Assembly (NCBI GenBank): GCA_964449895.1
Contig: CAYVBY010000022.1
Location: 1 to 27,465 of the forward strand
Direction of reading: 5' to 3'
Origin: Intestinibacter sp964449895
Lineage (GTDB): Bacteria; Bacillota; Clostridia; Peptostreptococcales; Peptostreptococcaceae
Length of the DNA: 27,465 nucleotides
How positions within the stretch are numbered: position 1 is the first letter of the stretch; each line of letters starts with the position of its first letter. Below are positions 8,942 to 14,688 of this stretch, one piece after another. A program made the position numbers and the translations under genes. Under the pieces are notes generated by a model, which saw nothing but the letters and a program-made list of their open reading frames with translations, ran no database searches and was not told where the DNA came from.

Positions 8942-9172
8942 ATGAGTGAAGAATTATTAGAACATAAGGTAAAAATTCATGAACAGAGAATAAATAACCA
9001 TTCAGAAAGAATAGATAAACTAGAGAACAGACAAGCAGAAATGACAGTAAAATTAGATAATCTATGTAGCACTATAGATAAATTAGCAAGTAACTTAAAT
9101 AAACTAACTTATGCAATTATAACAGCATTGGTTAGTTTTTTCTTTTATGCAATACAAAATAATTTATTTTAA
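8942..9172 (+). CDS. xhlA: XhlA-like hemolysin/holin-associated membrane protein
   Basis: The 76-residue protein has a charged coiled-coil N-terminus (about 1-50, with repeated RIDKLENRQ-type heptads) and one C-terminal transmembrane segment (about 53-72, YAIITALVSFFFYAI). This is the layout of the XhlA family, which works with a holin and an amidase in Bacillus and clostridial phage lysis. AAAGGAG precedes the ATG. Two further lysis genes follow with short gaps, so the three form one cassette. The gene symbol is by family resemblance. Confidence 0.82.
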   Translation: MSEELLEHKVKIHEQRINNHSERIDKLENRQAEMTVKLDNLCSTIDKLASNLNKLTYAIITALVSFFFYAIQNNLF

Positions 9173-9192
9173 TTTTAAAAGGAGATGATCTA

Positions 9193-9390
9193 ATGAAATT
9201 TAATATTAAGGAACAAATAAAAAATAAGTATTTTTGGGTATCAGTAGTAAGTTTAGTAGTTTTAACTGCTCAACAATTCAATTTAAATTTTATACCAAGC
9301 AATTTTCAAGATTATGTAAATTCAGTTTTAACTATTTTAGTAGCTATGGGAATTTTAAATAATAATAGCACTACAGGACTTGGAGAATAA
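9193..9390 (+). CDS. Phage holin, LC3 type
   Basis: This short 65-residue protein has a hydrophobic segment at about 13-30 (YFWVSVVSLVVLTAQQF) and a second at about 42-56. It ends in NNNSTTGLGE, which resembles the DPTTKG-type tail of phi LC3-family holins. Holins form the pores that release the endolysin at the end of infection. The ribosome binding site is AAGGAGATG, and the gene lies between the XhlA-like gene and the amidase gene, as expected. Confidence 0.87.
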   Translation: MKFNIKEQIKNKYFWVSVVSLVVLTAQQFNLNFIPSNFQDYVNSVLTILVAMGILNNNSTTGLGE

Positions 9391-9407
9391 GAAAGAAGGG
9401 ATAAATA

Positions 9408-10193
9408 ATGAAACAAAAATATGGTTTTATTGAATTTGAAAATATAAAAGAGTTTTCTACATGGTTAAATAAACAACCTAAGTACGGTTATACTGGAATT
9501 CAAGAACATCACATGGCTGCTCCTTCGTATGATCAATGGCCAGAAGATTTATTAATAAGACAAAATAATATAAAAAATTATCATAAATCTTTAGGCTGGG
9601 GAGATATAGCACAACACTTTTCTACAGCTCCAAATGGTCATATAGTTACAGGCAGAAGTTTGGCCAAAACTACTGCCATAGGAATTAAGGGATGGAATAC
9701 TAAGAAAATTTGTATCGAAAATTACGGGAATTTTGATGTTGATACAATGACACAAGAACAAAGGAATACTATAGTAGCTCTTACCGCATTATTATGTTTG
9801 CACGAAGGAATAGCACCATCTACAGATACTATTAGATATCACTGTTGGTTTACAGCTGGAGGAACTTATTTAGGAGATTATAATAAATATAAAAGTTGCA
9901 AAACTTGCCCTGGTAAAAAATTCTTTGGTGGAAATACTAAAGAGAAAATGAAAGCTAATTTTTTACCATTAATAAAGAAATATATTTCTGAATCTAATAG
10001 TTACATAGTAAGAATTACTGTAGATACTTTAAATGTAAGAACTGGACCAGGAACAAAATATAGTATAAATGCAAAATTACACAAAGGTGATGCATATACT
10101 ATAGTAGAAGAAAAGAATAACTGGGGTAAACTTAAATCAGGAATAGGTTGGATATCTTTAAATGACAAATATGTAGAAGTGTTCGAGAAATGA
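9408..10193 (+). CDS. Endolysin: N-acetylmuramoyl-L-alanine amidase with SH3 domain
   Basis: Residues about 20-180 form an Amidase_2 (T7 lysozyme-like) domain. The zinc ligands are visible: His in QEHHMAAP (H34 or H35), His in RYHCWF (H145) and Cys in KTCPGKKFF (C167). Residues about 200-258 are a bacterial SH3 domain (LNVRTGPGTKYSINAKL) that should bind the cell wall. The enzyme cuts the amide bond between muramic acid and the stem peptide. There is no signal peptide, so release depends on the holin just upstream. AGAAGGGA precedes the ATG. The stop codon lies in the first copy of a 22-bp tandem repeat. Confidence 0.92.
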   Translation: MKQKYGFIEFENIKEFSTWLNKQPKYGYTGIQEHHMAAPSYDQWPEDLLIRQNNIKNYHKSLGWGDIAQHFSTAPNGHIVTGRSLAKTTAIGIKGWNTKKICIENYGNFDVDTMTQEQRNTIVALTALLCLHEGIAPSTDTIRYHCWFTAGGTYLGDYNKYKSCKTCPGKKFFGGNTKEKMKANFLPLIKKYISESNSYIVRITVDTLNVRTGPGTKYSINAKLHKGDAYTIVEEKNNWGKLKSGIGWISLNDKYVEVFEK

Positions 10194-10234
10194 ACGAGCT
10201 TGACCAAATAAATGAACGAGCTTGACCAAATAAA
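10188..10234. repeat. Tandem duplication of a 22-bp unit
   Basis: Two adjacent copies of a 22-base unit (AAATGAACGAGCTTGACCAA and two more bases) begin at 10188 and 10210. The first includes the stop codon of the amidase gene. The copies are identical over the whole unit, so the duplication is probably recent, or arose by slippage. No function is evident. Confidence 0.9.
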
Positions 10235-10235
10235 A

Positions 10236-10270
10236 AGCTAGAAGGTTAATTTGCCCTCTAGCTCTTTTCT
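10236..10270. terminator. Terminator between the lysis cassette and the minus-strand HTH gene
   Basis: AGCTAGA (10236-10242) pairs with TCTAGCT (10257-10263), with two extra G-C pairs inside. It is followed by CTTTTCTT on the plus strand, and by the A-run, seen as T on the minus strand, to its left. It can end both the lysis transcript and the converging minus-strand transcript. Confidence 0.75.
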
Positions 10271-10275
10271 TATTG

Positions 10276-10464
10276 CTATTGTTTAGGTTCTCCGTATTCT
10301 CTTTTAAGAGCATCGATATCGAAAACCCATTGTTTTCCAAATTTTTTTACATCTTCATTTTCTTTGAATTTTCCATTTGAAATATTTCTCCTAAGTGTGC
10401 TTTCATCTTTTTTAAAAATAATAGAAGCATCTTTTAAACTTACTAAACCATCAAATTTGCTCAC
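10276..10464 (-). CDS. Small helix-turn-helix DNA-binding protein, excisionase-like
   Basis: I place the start at the GTG at 10464, because AGGAGG lies 6 bases upstream; an upstream in-frame ATG has no such site. The 62-residue protein reads SKFDGLVSLKDASIIFKKDE and continues with STLRRNISNGKF, ending near FGKQWVFDIDALKREYG. This is the layout of small HTH/excisionase-like proteins: a helix-turn-helix (about 7-35) followed by a wing (FGKQWVFD). It could be a recombination directionality factor for the nearby integrase, a phage regulator, or the regulatory member of a toxin-like module. It is probably translated from the same RNA as the two short peptides upstream; its ribosome binding site overlaps the stop codon of the 30-residue peptide. 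Confidence 0.75.
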   Translation of the reverse strand: MSKFDGLVSLKDASIIFKKDESTLRRNISNGKFKENEDVKKFGKQWVFDIDALKREYGEPKQ

Positions 10465-10474
10465 TTTCCTCCTC

Positions 10475-10567
10475 CTAAAATAATAATTTAAATTGATATA
10501 TGACGAAATATATGGCTCCAATTAATGCAAGCAATCCAAGTATCAGTTTAATTAATTCTTTTGTCAT
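10475..10567 (-). CDS. 30-residue single-span membrane peptide (candidate)
   Basis: An ATG at 10567 opens a 30-codon frame whose product has a Lys-containing start (MTKELIKL), a hydrophobic stretch of about 18 residues (ILGLLALIGAIYFVIY) and a short QFKLLF tail. This is the shape of small phage or type I toxin membrane peptides. Its TAG stop overlaps the AGGAGG used by the HTH gene, which suggests a shared transcript. Against it, no clear ribosome binding site precedes the ATG. It is recorded as a candidate because of its clean membrane profile and its fit between neighbours. Confidence 0.45.
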   Translation of the reverse strand: MTKELIKLILGLLALIGAIYFVIYQFKLLF

Positions 10568-10569
10568 AT

Positions 10570-10598
10570 TTGATTATAAAGTGGATATAATATATAAT
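10570..10598 (+). promoter_or_regulatory. Candidate plus-strand promoter opposing the minus-strand cluster
   Basis: TTGATT (10570-10575) and TATAAT (10593-10598) are separated by 17 bases. Transcription from about 10605 would run antisense to the 37-residue peptide gene. In such AT-rich DNA, chance matches are frequent, so confidence is low. Confidence 0.35.
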
Positions 10599-10602
10599 AT
10601 CA

Positions 10603-10632
10603 TTAGGCAGGGAAGTGGAGTTCCCCACCTAA
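10603..10632 (-). other. 12-bp RNA hairpin between the two short peptide genes
   Basis: In the minus-strand RNA, 10632-10621 pairs with 10614-10603 over 12 bp (two G-U pairs) around a 6-base loop. In the plus-strand RNA the same two positions are C-A mismatches, so the fold belongs to the minus-strand transcript. No clean U-run follows, so it could be a processing or stability element, or a weak terminator after the 37-residue gene. Confidence 0.6.
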
Positions 10633-10637
10633 CTTTT

Positions 10638-10751
10638 CTAGAACAGGCTATCTATTACCATTTTGATTACGGCTAACAGTGTGCCTATTTCTAATGCGAG
10701 CTCCGTAAGTGCTTTTATCACTTTTTGGAGCTCTTTTATTTTTTCTTCCAC
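10638..10751 (-). CDS. 37-residue helical peptide, unknown function
   Basis: A GTG at 10751 is preceded by AAAGGAGG with 7 bases between, an excellent ribosome binding site. The product begins MEEKIKELQKVIKALTELAL, then has a more hydrophobic EIGTLLAVIKMVIDSLF end. It should form one long amphipathic helix with a partly membrane-compatible second half. A promoter (TTGATT/TATAAA, 10805-10777) and a palindrome lie directly upstream, so it is the first gene of the minus-strand cluster. It does not match a small phage peptide family I can name; a toxin-like, antiholin or regulatory peptide role is possible. Confidence 0.65.
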   Translation of the reverse strand: MEEKIKELQKVIKALTELALEIGTLLAVIKMVIDSLF

Positions 10752-10776
10752 TTTAATACCTCCTTTCTATAACTAT

Positions 10777-10805
10777 TTTATACACGATATCGAGTATAAA
10801 ATCAA
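10777..10805 (-). promoter_or_regulatory. Promoter of the minus-strand peptide/HTH cluster
   Basis: On the minus strand TTGATT (10805-10800) and TATAAA (10782-10777) are 17 bases apart, followed after about 10 bases by AAAGGAGG and the GTG start of the 37-residue gene. A 20-bp palindrome covers the spacer and part of the -10 box, which is where a repressor would act. Confidence 0.7.
10779..10798. promoter_or_regulatory. Palindromic operator candidate TATACACGATATCGAGTATA
   Basis: This 20-base site is symmetric except for one pair (positions 6 and 15). It overlaps the -10 box of the minus-strand promoter. A related palindrome, with 7-bp arms, lies at 10865-10884 on the integrase side. It probably binds a dimeric regulator, perhaps the phage repressor or the HTH protein; this is an inference. 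Confidence 0.6.
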
Positions 10806-10838
10806 GCGTTTAAGGAAAATTATTTTTATAAAAAATAT

Positions 10839-10853
10839 CGAACAAATGTTTGG
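10839..10853 (+). promoter_or_regulatory. LexA-type SOS box at the integrase promoter
   Basis: GAACAAATGTTTG (10840-10852) fits the clostridial and Bacillus LexA pattern GAAC-N4-GTTY. The same 13 bases, on the minus strand, lie at the lexA promoter at 21453-21465. The box directly abuts and overlaps the extended -10 sequence of the integrase promoter, so LexA binding should block transcription until DNA damage. Confidence 0.75.
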
Positions 10854-10859
10854 TATAAT
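10851..10859 (+). promoter_or_regulatory. Extended -10 promoter of the integrase gene
   Basis: TGGTATAAT is a perfect TGnTATAAT extended -10 element; no good -35 is visible 16-18 bases upstream, as is usual for such promoters. The expected leader is about 80 bases. A second extended -10-like sequence, TGCTACAAT, lies at 10897-10905 and could be an alternative start. Confidence 0.6.
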
Positions 10860-10864
10860 ATAAA

Positions 10865-10884
10865 TATATACTAAATCGTATATA
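10865..10884. promoter_or_regulatory. Second palindrome in the integrase leader
   Basis: TATATAC (10865-10871) and GTATATA (10878-10884) form a perfect 7-bp inverted repeat with a 6-base spacer. It begins about where transcription from the extended -10 promoter should start. It shares the CG(n)GTATA-type half-site and 20-base span of the palindrome at 10779-10798. Confidence 0.5.
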
Positions 10885-10926
10885 TAAACATAAATGTGCT
10901 ACAATGAAATTAAATAGTTTTATTAG

Positions 10927-10942
10927 CACACTGGGGAGTGTG
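10927..10942 (+). promoter_or_regulatory. Hairpin holding the integrase ribosome binding site
   Basis: CACACT-GGGG-AGTGTG is a perfect 6-bp stem with the G-rich part of the Shine-Dalgarno sequence (GGGGAG) in the loop and the first stem pairs. The ATG is 6 bases downstream of the stem. The fold could limit integrase translation. Confidence 0.55.
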
Positions 10943-10947
10943 AAGCT

Positions 10948-12591
10948 ATGAAATTTGCAATATATTCAAGAAAATCTATATTTACAGGAAAAGGAGATAG
11001 TATAGAAAACCAAATACAATTATGTGAAGAATACATAAAAAGAAACTATGATACAGTAGAAGAATCAAACATCTTAGTATATCAAGATGAAGGATTTAGT
11101 GGAGGGAACACAAATAGACCAATGTTTCGTCAACTTATAAAAGATGCCGAAAACAAGAAGTTTGACTGTGTAATCTGCTATAGATTAGATAGAATATCTA
11201 GAAATGTATCAGATTTTTCATCACTAATAGAAAAGTTAAATAAGTTAAATATATCTTTTATATCAATCAAAGAACAGTTTGATACTTCCACACCTATGGG
11301 TAGAGCTATGATGTATATAAGTTCAGTCTTTTCTCAGCTAGAAAGAGAAACTATAGCAGAACGTGTAAAGGATAATATGTATGAATTAGCCAAGCAAGGA
11401 AGATGGCTAGGAGGCAATCCACCTTATGGTTTTAATTCTAAGAAAATAACATATTACGATGAACAAATGGTACAAAGAAAAATGTGTCAATTATATATAA
11501 ACGATGAACAGATGAAAATATCAAAATTAGTCTATGAAAAATATTTAGAGTTTAACTCTGTAGGAAAAGTAACAGACTATCTAATAAATAAAGATATAAA
11601 AGGTGCTAGAGGTGGAAAGATGTGTAGCAGGAATGTAAATTCTATTCTTAGAAGTCCTGCTTACGTAAAAACCTCTACAGAAGTATTTGAATATTTAAGA
11701 GAAAAAGGATGTTTTGTTGCTGGAATTCCAGATTCAGTTCATGGATCACTAATATATGCAAAGAAAAGTCAAAATCCTATTGTAGCTATAGCTAAGCATG
11801 AAGGAGTTATTGAAGCTGATAATTGGTTAAAGGTCCAATATATGTTAGATAAGAATTCAGAAAAAGCTCCACGTGCAGGTACTGGAAGAGTAGCTTTACT
11901 TAGCAATATGCTTATATGTGGTAAATGTGGTTCTAAAATGAGTTTAAATTATAAAAGTCATAGCGATATAATTTATTATGTATGTAGTAATAAAAAAAGA
12001 AATGGTAATGCATATTGTGACTGTAAAAACATAAGAACAGATAAAACTGATAAACTTATAATAGAACATATAAAAACTGTAAATATTGAAAAAATTGTAA
12101 AAGAATATAATAAAATGAAAAACTCTAATACGAATGATAAAAAAGAAATTGATACAGAAATAAAGAAAAAAGAAAGTAAAATAAAAGACTTTGAAAAACA
12201 AATAGATACTTTAGTGACTCAACTTTCTAATTTCTCAGATTCTGCATCTGAATTTATTATCAAGAAAATAGAAGAGTTAAACATTGAAATTGAAAACTTA
12301 AAATCTAATATCTATTCATTAAAAAGCAGTAAAAATTATTTATCGCAATCAAATTTAAATTTAGACATACTGATAAATAACATTAATAAATTCAATGAAG
12401 TCATAGAATTTGAGAGTAGTGTAGATTTGCATATAGATGAACAAGACTTAATTCAAAAAAGGATGCTTTTATCAACTATAATTGATAATCTAATATGGCA
12501 TGATGATACAAATTCTATAACAATCAATTATCTAGGATTAGAAGATATCCAAGATTCAATCAATCAGTCGGATTTTTATGGAGATTGGTGA
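10948..12591 (+). CDS. int: Large serine recombinase, prophage integrase
   Basis: The 547-residue protein has the large serine integrase layout. Residues 1-150 are the resolvase catalytic domain, with nucleophile S10 in IYSRKS, YRLDRISRN and Q-rich LEREtiAERV-like helices. Residues about 155-300 are the recombinase domain, starting near WLGGNPPYGF. A zinc ribbon follows (LICGKCG, then YYVCSN and YCDCKN), then a coiled coil (about 375-460) rich in K and E. Such enzymes integrate and excise phages between short att sites; excision needs a directionality factor. Its last codons overlap the ABC-transporter remnant, so the right attachment site lies at the very end of the gene. It is probably controlled by LexA and by its leader. 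Confidence 0.95.
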   Translation: MKFAIYSRKSIFTGKGDSIENQIQLCEEYIKRNYDTVEESNILVYQDEGFSGGNTNRPMFRQLIKDAENKKFDCVICYRLDRISRNVSDFSSLIEKLNKLNISFISIKEQFDTSTPMGRAMMYISSVFSQLERETIAERVKDNMYELAKQGRWLGGNPPYGFNSKKITYYDEQMVQRKMCQLYINDEQMKISKLVYEKYLEFNSVGKVTDYLINKDIKGARGGKMCSRNVNSILRSPAYVKTSTEVFEYLREKGCFVAGIPDSVHGSLIYAKKSQNPIVAIAKHEGVIEADNWLKVQYMLDKNSEKAPRAGTGRVALLSNMLICGKCGSKMSLNYKSHSDIIYYVCSNKKRNGNAYCDCKNIRTDKTDKLIIEHIKTVNIEKIVKEYNKMKNSNTNDKKEIDTEIKKKESKIKDFEKQIDTLVTQLSNFSDSASEFIIKKIEELNIEIENLKSNIYSLKSSKNYLSQSNLNLDILINNINKFNEVIEFESSVDLHIDEQDLIQKRMLLSTIIDNLIWHDDTNSITINYLGLEDIQDSINQSDFYGDW

Positions 12592-12600
12592 AGCAATAGC
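12570..12600 (+). other. Right attachment site region (attR)
   Basis: The integrase stop codon (TGA, 12589-12591) lies within sequence that reads, in another frame, as the conserved GEAIAMSDKI part of an ABC ATPase. Resemblance to the host gene seems to begin at about 12584 (ATTGGTGAAGC). The crossover must be close to this point. The exact core cannot be defined without the left end of the prophage or an empty site. Confidence 0.7.
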
Positions 12601-12775
12601 TATGTCCGACAAAATAGCTGTTATCTCAAGACGACCATCTACAATTAAATGTGAGTACAAAATAAACTTTGATAGCATAAAAGGAGAAAGGTCTCCTTTT
12701 GAGTGCAGAAAAGCTCCTGAGTTTCAACGTTATTTTGATATTTTATGGAGGGAGATAGATAATTATGAAATTTAA
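12578..12775 (+). pseudogene. ABC transporter ATP-binding protein, C-terminal remnant (split by prophage)
   Basis: The 65 codons encode GEAIAMSDKIAVISRRPSTI and continue to a typical C-terminus of NitT/TauT/SsuB-type ATPases; the family sequence is HDIxEAIxMSDRIxVLSxRP. Walker A, the signature and Walker B motifs are all missing and should lie beyond the left end of the prophage. The ATG at 12578 has no ribosome binding site and would be an internal codon of the intact gene. The fragment overlaps the permease start by 11 bases, so the transporter operon continues. Host ATPase function is presumably lost while the prophage is in place and regained on excision. Confidence 0.85.
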
Positions 12776-13568
12776 TAAAAATTCTATAGGATATCAAAAT
12801 TACTTAAAAAAATCTAAAATGGAAAAAGTAAAAATATTTTGTACTCAGATAATTTTATTAATATTTTTGATCGGTATTTGGGAAATATTAGCCAATGAGA
12901 ATGTAATAAGTACATTTTTATTTAGTAAACCTTCAGATATATACGATTTATTTATAAGGTATATGTCAAATGGAGAACTTCTTATACATGTCAAAACTTC
13001 AGTATATGAAACATTATTGGGGTTAGTTATAGGAACTATTTTAGGTATATTAATCGCTATATTTCTTTGGTGGTCACCTAAATTATATAAAATACTAGAT
13101 CCTTTTTTAGTTGTATTAAATGCACTTCCAAAGACTGCACTTGCGCCTATTATAATCGTTTGGATAGGGGCAAATATAAAGGGAATAGTAGTTACTGCAA
13201 TTTTAATTTCTATAGTAGTGACTATTTTATCTGCATATAATTATTTTGTAAATGTTGATGAAGAAAAAATAAGAATGTTGAAAAGCTTCGGTGCTAATAA
13301 AATGCAAATATTAACAAAACTTATTTTACCTGCTAATATAGGTAATTTGATAAATATAACTAAGATAAATATAGGTATGTCATGGGTAGGAGTAATTGTA
13401 GGAGAATTTTTAGTTTCTAGAAATGGTATAGGTTATTTGATTGTATATGGTAGTCAAGTATTTAAATTAGATATAGTTATGATGGGAGTATTTGTTCTTG
13501 CTATTTGTGCATGGATTATGTATGAAATTGTAAACATAATAGAAAAACTTTATAATAATTACAGATAA
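12765..13568 (+). CDS. ABC transporter permease, SsuC/TauC/NitT family
   Basis: The 267 residues have six likely membrane segments (first at about 25-43, last near 240-258). Between segments 4 and 5 they carry the cytoplasmic EAA-type loop (MLKSFGANKMQILTKLILPA), which docks with the ATPase. The C-terminal part IGMSWVGVIVGEFLVSRNGI is strongly typical of permeases for sulfonate, taurine, nitrate and thiamine-precursor importers. The substrate cannot be told from the permease. GGAGGGAG lies just upstream of the ATG, and the gene overlaps the ATPase remnant by 11 bases. Because the ATPase is split, this permease may lack its partner, and its transcription may depend on a prophage-derived or internal promoter. 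Confidence 0.92.
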   Translation: MKFNKNSIGYQNYLKKSKMEKVKIFCTQIILLIFLIGIWEILANENVISTFLFSKPSDIYDLFIRYMSNGELLIHVKTSVYETLLGLVIGTILGILIAIFLWWSPKLYKILDPFLVVLNALPKTALAPIIIVWIGANIKGIVVTAILISIVVTILSAYNYFVNVDEEKIRMLKSFGANKMQILTKLILPANIGNLINITKINIGMSWVGVIVGEFLVSRNGIGYLIVYGSQVFKLDIVMMGVFVLAICAWIMYEIVNIIEKLYNNYR

Positions 13569-13673
13569 AAATGAAAATAGAGGAATTTTGCATTATTTTA
13601 TAGAATTATATATCATTGTATATTTTTATTATATATAAAAGTTTAAATATTGAATGTAGCAGGAGGATTATTT

Positions 13674-13967
13674 ATGAACAAAGAATTTATACAATGCAAA
13701 AGGTGTAAAGGTGAAGCTGAAGTAATTAGTATGCATAAAAACTTTTTAAAAATGGCATTTTATTCATTTATATTTGCAGTAATTTTATTAATAATACCAT
13801 TTGTAGGAAAAATGTTATCTCCAGTATTTTTTATTATTACTATATTATTTGTAATATCTTCGTTATTTATGAAATATAAAGGTGGAGCAGTTGTTGAATG
13901 TAAAAGATGTCATTTTAAATATAAGATGACTAAAGCTGAATATGATGAATTTAAAAATAATCAATAA
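13674..13967 (+). CDS. Zinc-ribbon membrane protein, unknown function
   Basis: I chose the ATG at 13674 because AGGAGG lies 8 bases upstream; an in-frame TTG at 13650 has none. The 97-residue product begins with CKRC (about 8-11), then a hydrophobic region with two membrane segments (about 26-44 and 50-65), then a second CKRC at about 79-82. The two CxxC pairs flank a membrane hairpin and could join to bind one zinc on the cytoplasmic side. I do not recognise a named family. It is a single gene ending in a strong terminator. Confidence 0.8.
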   Translation: MNKEFIQCKRCKGEAEVISMHKNFLKMAFYSFIFAVILLIIPFVGKMLSPVFFIITILFVISSLFMKYKGGAVVECKRCHFKYKMTKAEYDEFKNNQ

Positions 13968-13975
13968 ATGTAAAA

Positions 13976-14007
13976 AGAGGTCTATCTTGTAGATAGGCCT
14001 TATTTTG
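13976..14007 (+). terminator. Intrinsic terminator after the zinc-ribbon membrane protein gene
   Basis: AGGTCTATCT (13978-13987) pairs with AGATAGGCCT (13991-14000) over 10 bp including one G-U pair, with a 3-base loop, and is followed by TATTTTG. Confidence 0.85.
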
Positions 14008-14042
14008 TGCCAAGATAGATATAAAATAAACAAATCAAAAGG

Positions 14043-14158
14043 TCCTATTAAATAGGATATCCCTACCATTTATCAAGGTAGGGACGGGAGAATATATGAA
14101 AATTGAACATCTAATAGAAGATATTTTTTTCATAAGATTAAACTATATACCTATATGA
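14043..14158 (+). other. Two hairpins and a 20-codon reading frame, possible leader
   Basis: TCCTA/TAGGA (14043-14057) and CCCTACC/GGTAGGG (14061-14083) form adjacent hairpins. GGGAG (14086-14090) and an ATG at 14096 follow, opening a 20-codon frame (MKIEHLIEDIFFIRLNYIPI). Spacing from GGGAG to ATG is 5 bases. No gene follows on the same strand before about 14689, so this may be the remnant of a degraded gene, a small peptide gene, or a structured RNA. I cannot match it to a known riboswitch. Confidence 0.35.
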
Positions 14159-14252
14159 TATCACAAATTTAATAAAAATGTTTAAAAATTAACAAAATTT
14201 TCCATGTATTATGTATTTTTTACAACATAAATAATATTCGATTTAAAACTCT

Positions 14253-14564
14253 TTATTCTTCTGGAACTATAACACCAAGGCGTTTTGATTTTTCAATAGC
14301 TTCTTTTGTATTTATTTTTATAGTAAATAAAGTGTGGTTATAATCTAGTATAATATTTTCTTTTGGAGTAGCTTGAGGTATTTCTTTATTTAGTGATACA
14401 TATCTGTAAATTTCTCCTTCTAAAGCTTCTTGTATTTCTAAATAACCATTTTCTAAATTATCGTCGTAAATTGTAACCTCTTTAAAATCGTATACTCTAA
14501 TTTCATAATCATCACTATTATGAGCTATTATTATAGCTGGAAATTCATAATTTTCTTTGTACAT
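14253..14564 (-). CDS. HicB-like protein without an adjacent toxin
   Basis: The 103-residue protein starts at an ATG with AGGAGG upstream. Residues about 7-75 have the partial RNase H-like layout of HicB antitoxins: an initial strand YEFPAIIIAH, a helix around EIQEALEGEIYRYVS, and KEIPQATP just after it. Where HicB proteins often carry a DNA-binding domain, this one has a short tail (IKINTKEAIEKSKRLGVIVP). No HicA-like gene is adjacent, so if it is a HicB relative it is an orphan. The family call rests on pattern only. Confidence 0.6.
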   Translation of the reverse strand: MYKENYEFPAIIIAHNSDDYEIRVYDFKEVTIYDDNLENGYLEIQEALEGEIYRYVSLNKEIPQATPKENIILDYNHTLFTIKINTKEAIEKSKRLGVIVPEE

Positions 14565-14688
14565 AACAGACCTCCTATATTTTATCTTATTTTAATTATG
14601 TCAATGTAGTTTATAATTTGTCAAATTTAATTTATAGGGAAACAATTTGATATATTTTTAATACTATGTAATAAAGGAGGAGATTTTT

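Larger units (their letters stand above)
1..12590 (+). mobile_element. Right part of an integrated siphovirus-type prophage
   Basis: The block runs from tail genes through lysis genes to a large serine integrase, all on the plus strand apart from a short minus-strand cluster before the integrase. Beyond about 12590 the sequence changes to a broken ABC-transporter gene and ordinary chromosomal genes, which places the prophage end there. The tape-measure, distal tail, tail-endopeptidase order is that of long non-contractile tails. Head, replication and repressor genes, and the other attachment end, lie left of the window. Whether the prophage is intact cannot be judged from this part, but no visible phage gene other than the window-cut first one is broken. 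Confidence 0.93.

Noticed and set aside
10475..10751. Classical type I toxin-antitoxin pair
   Set aside because: The peptides do not resemble the clostridial prophage type I toxins I know, the 30-residue frame lacks a ribosome binding site, and the candidate antisense promoter is weak evidence in AT-rich DNA.
10663..10863. 66-codon plus-strand frame before the integrase
   Set aside because: It has no ribosome binding site and lies opposite the well-supported 37-residue minus-strand gene and the control region, so it is probably a chance frame.
12578..12775. Remnant read as a complete small gene
   Set aside because: The product is only the C-terminus of an ABC ATPase and the ATG lacks a ribosome binding site.
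14043..14095. Known riboswitch before the 20-codon frame
   Set aside because: The hairpins do not show the conserved core of any riboswitch class that I can recall.
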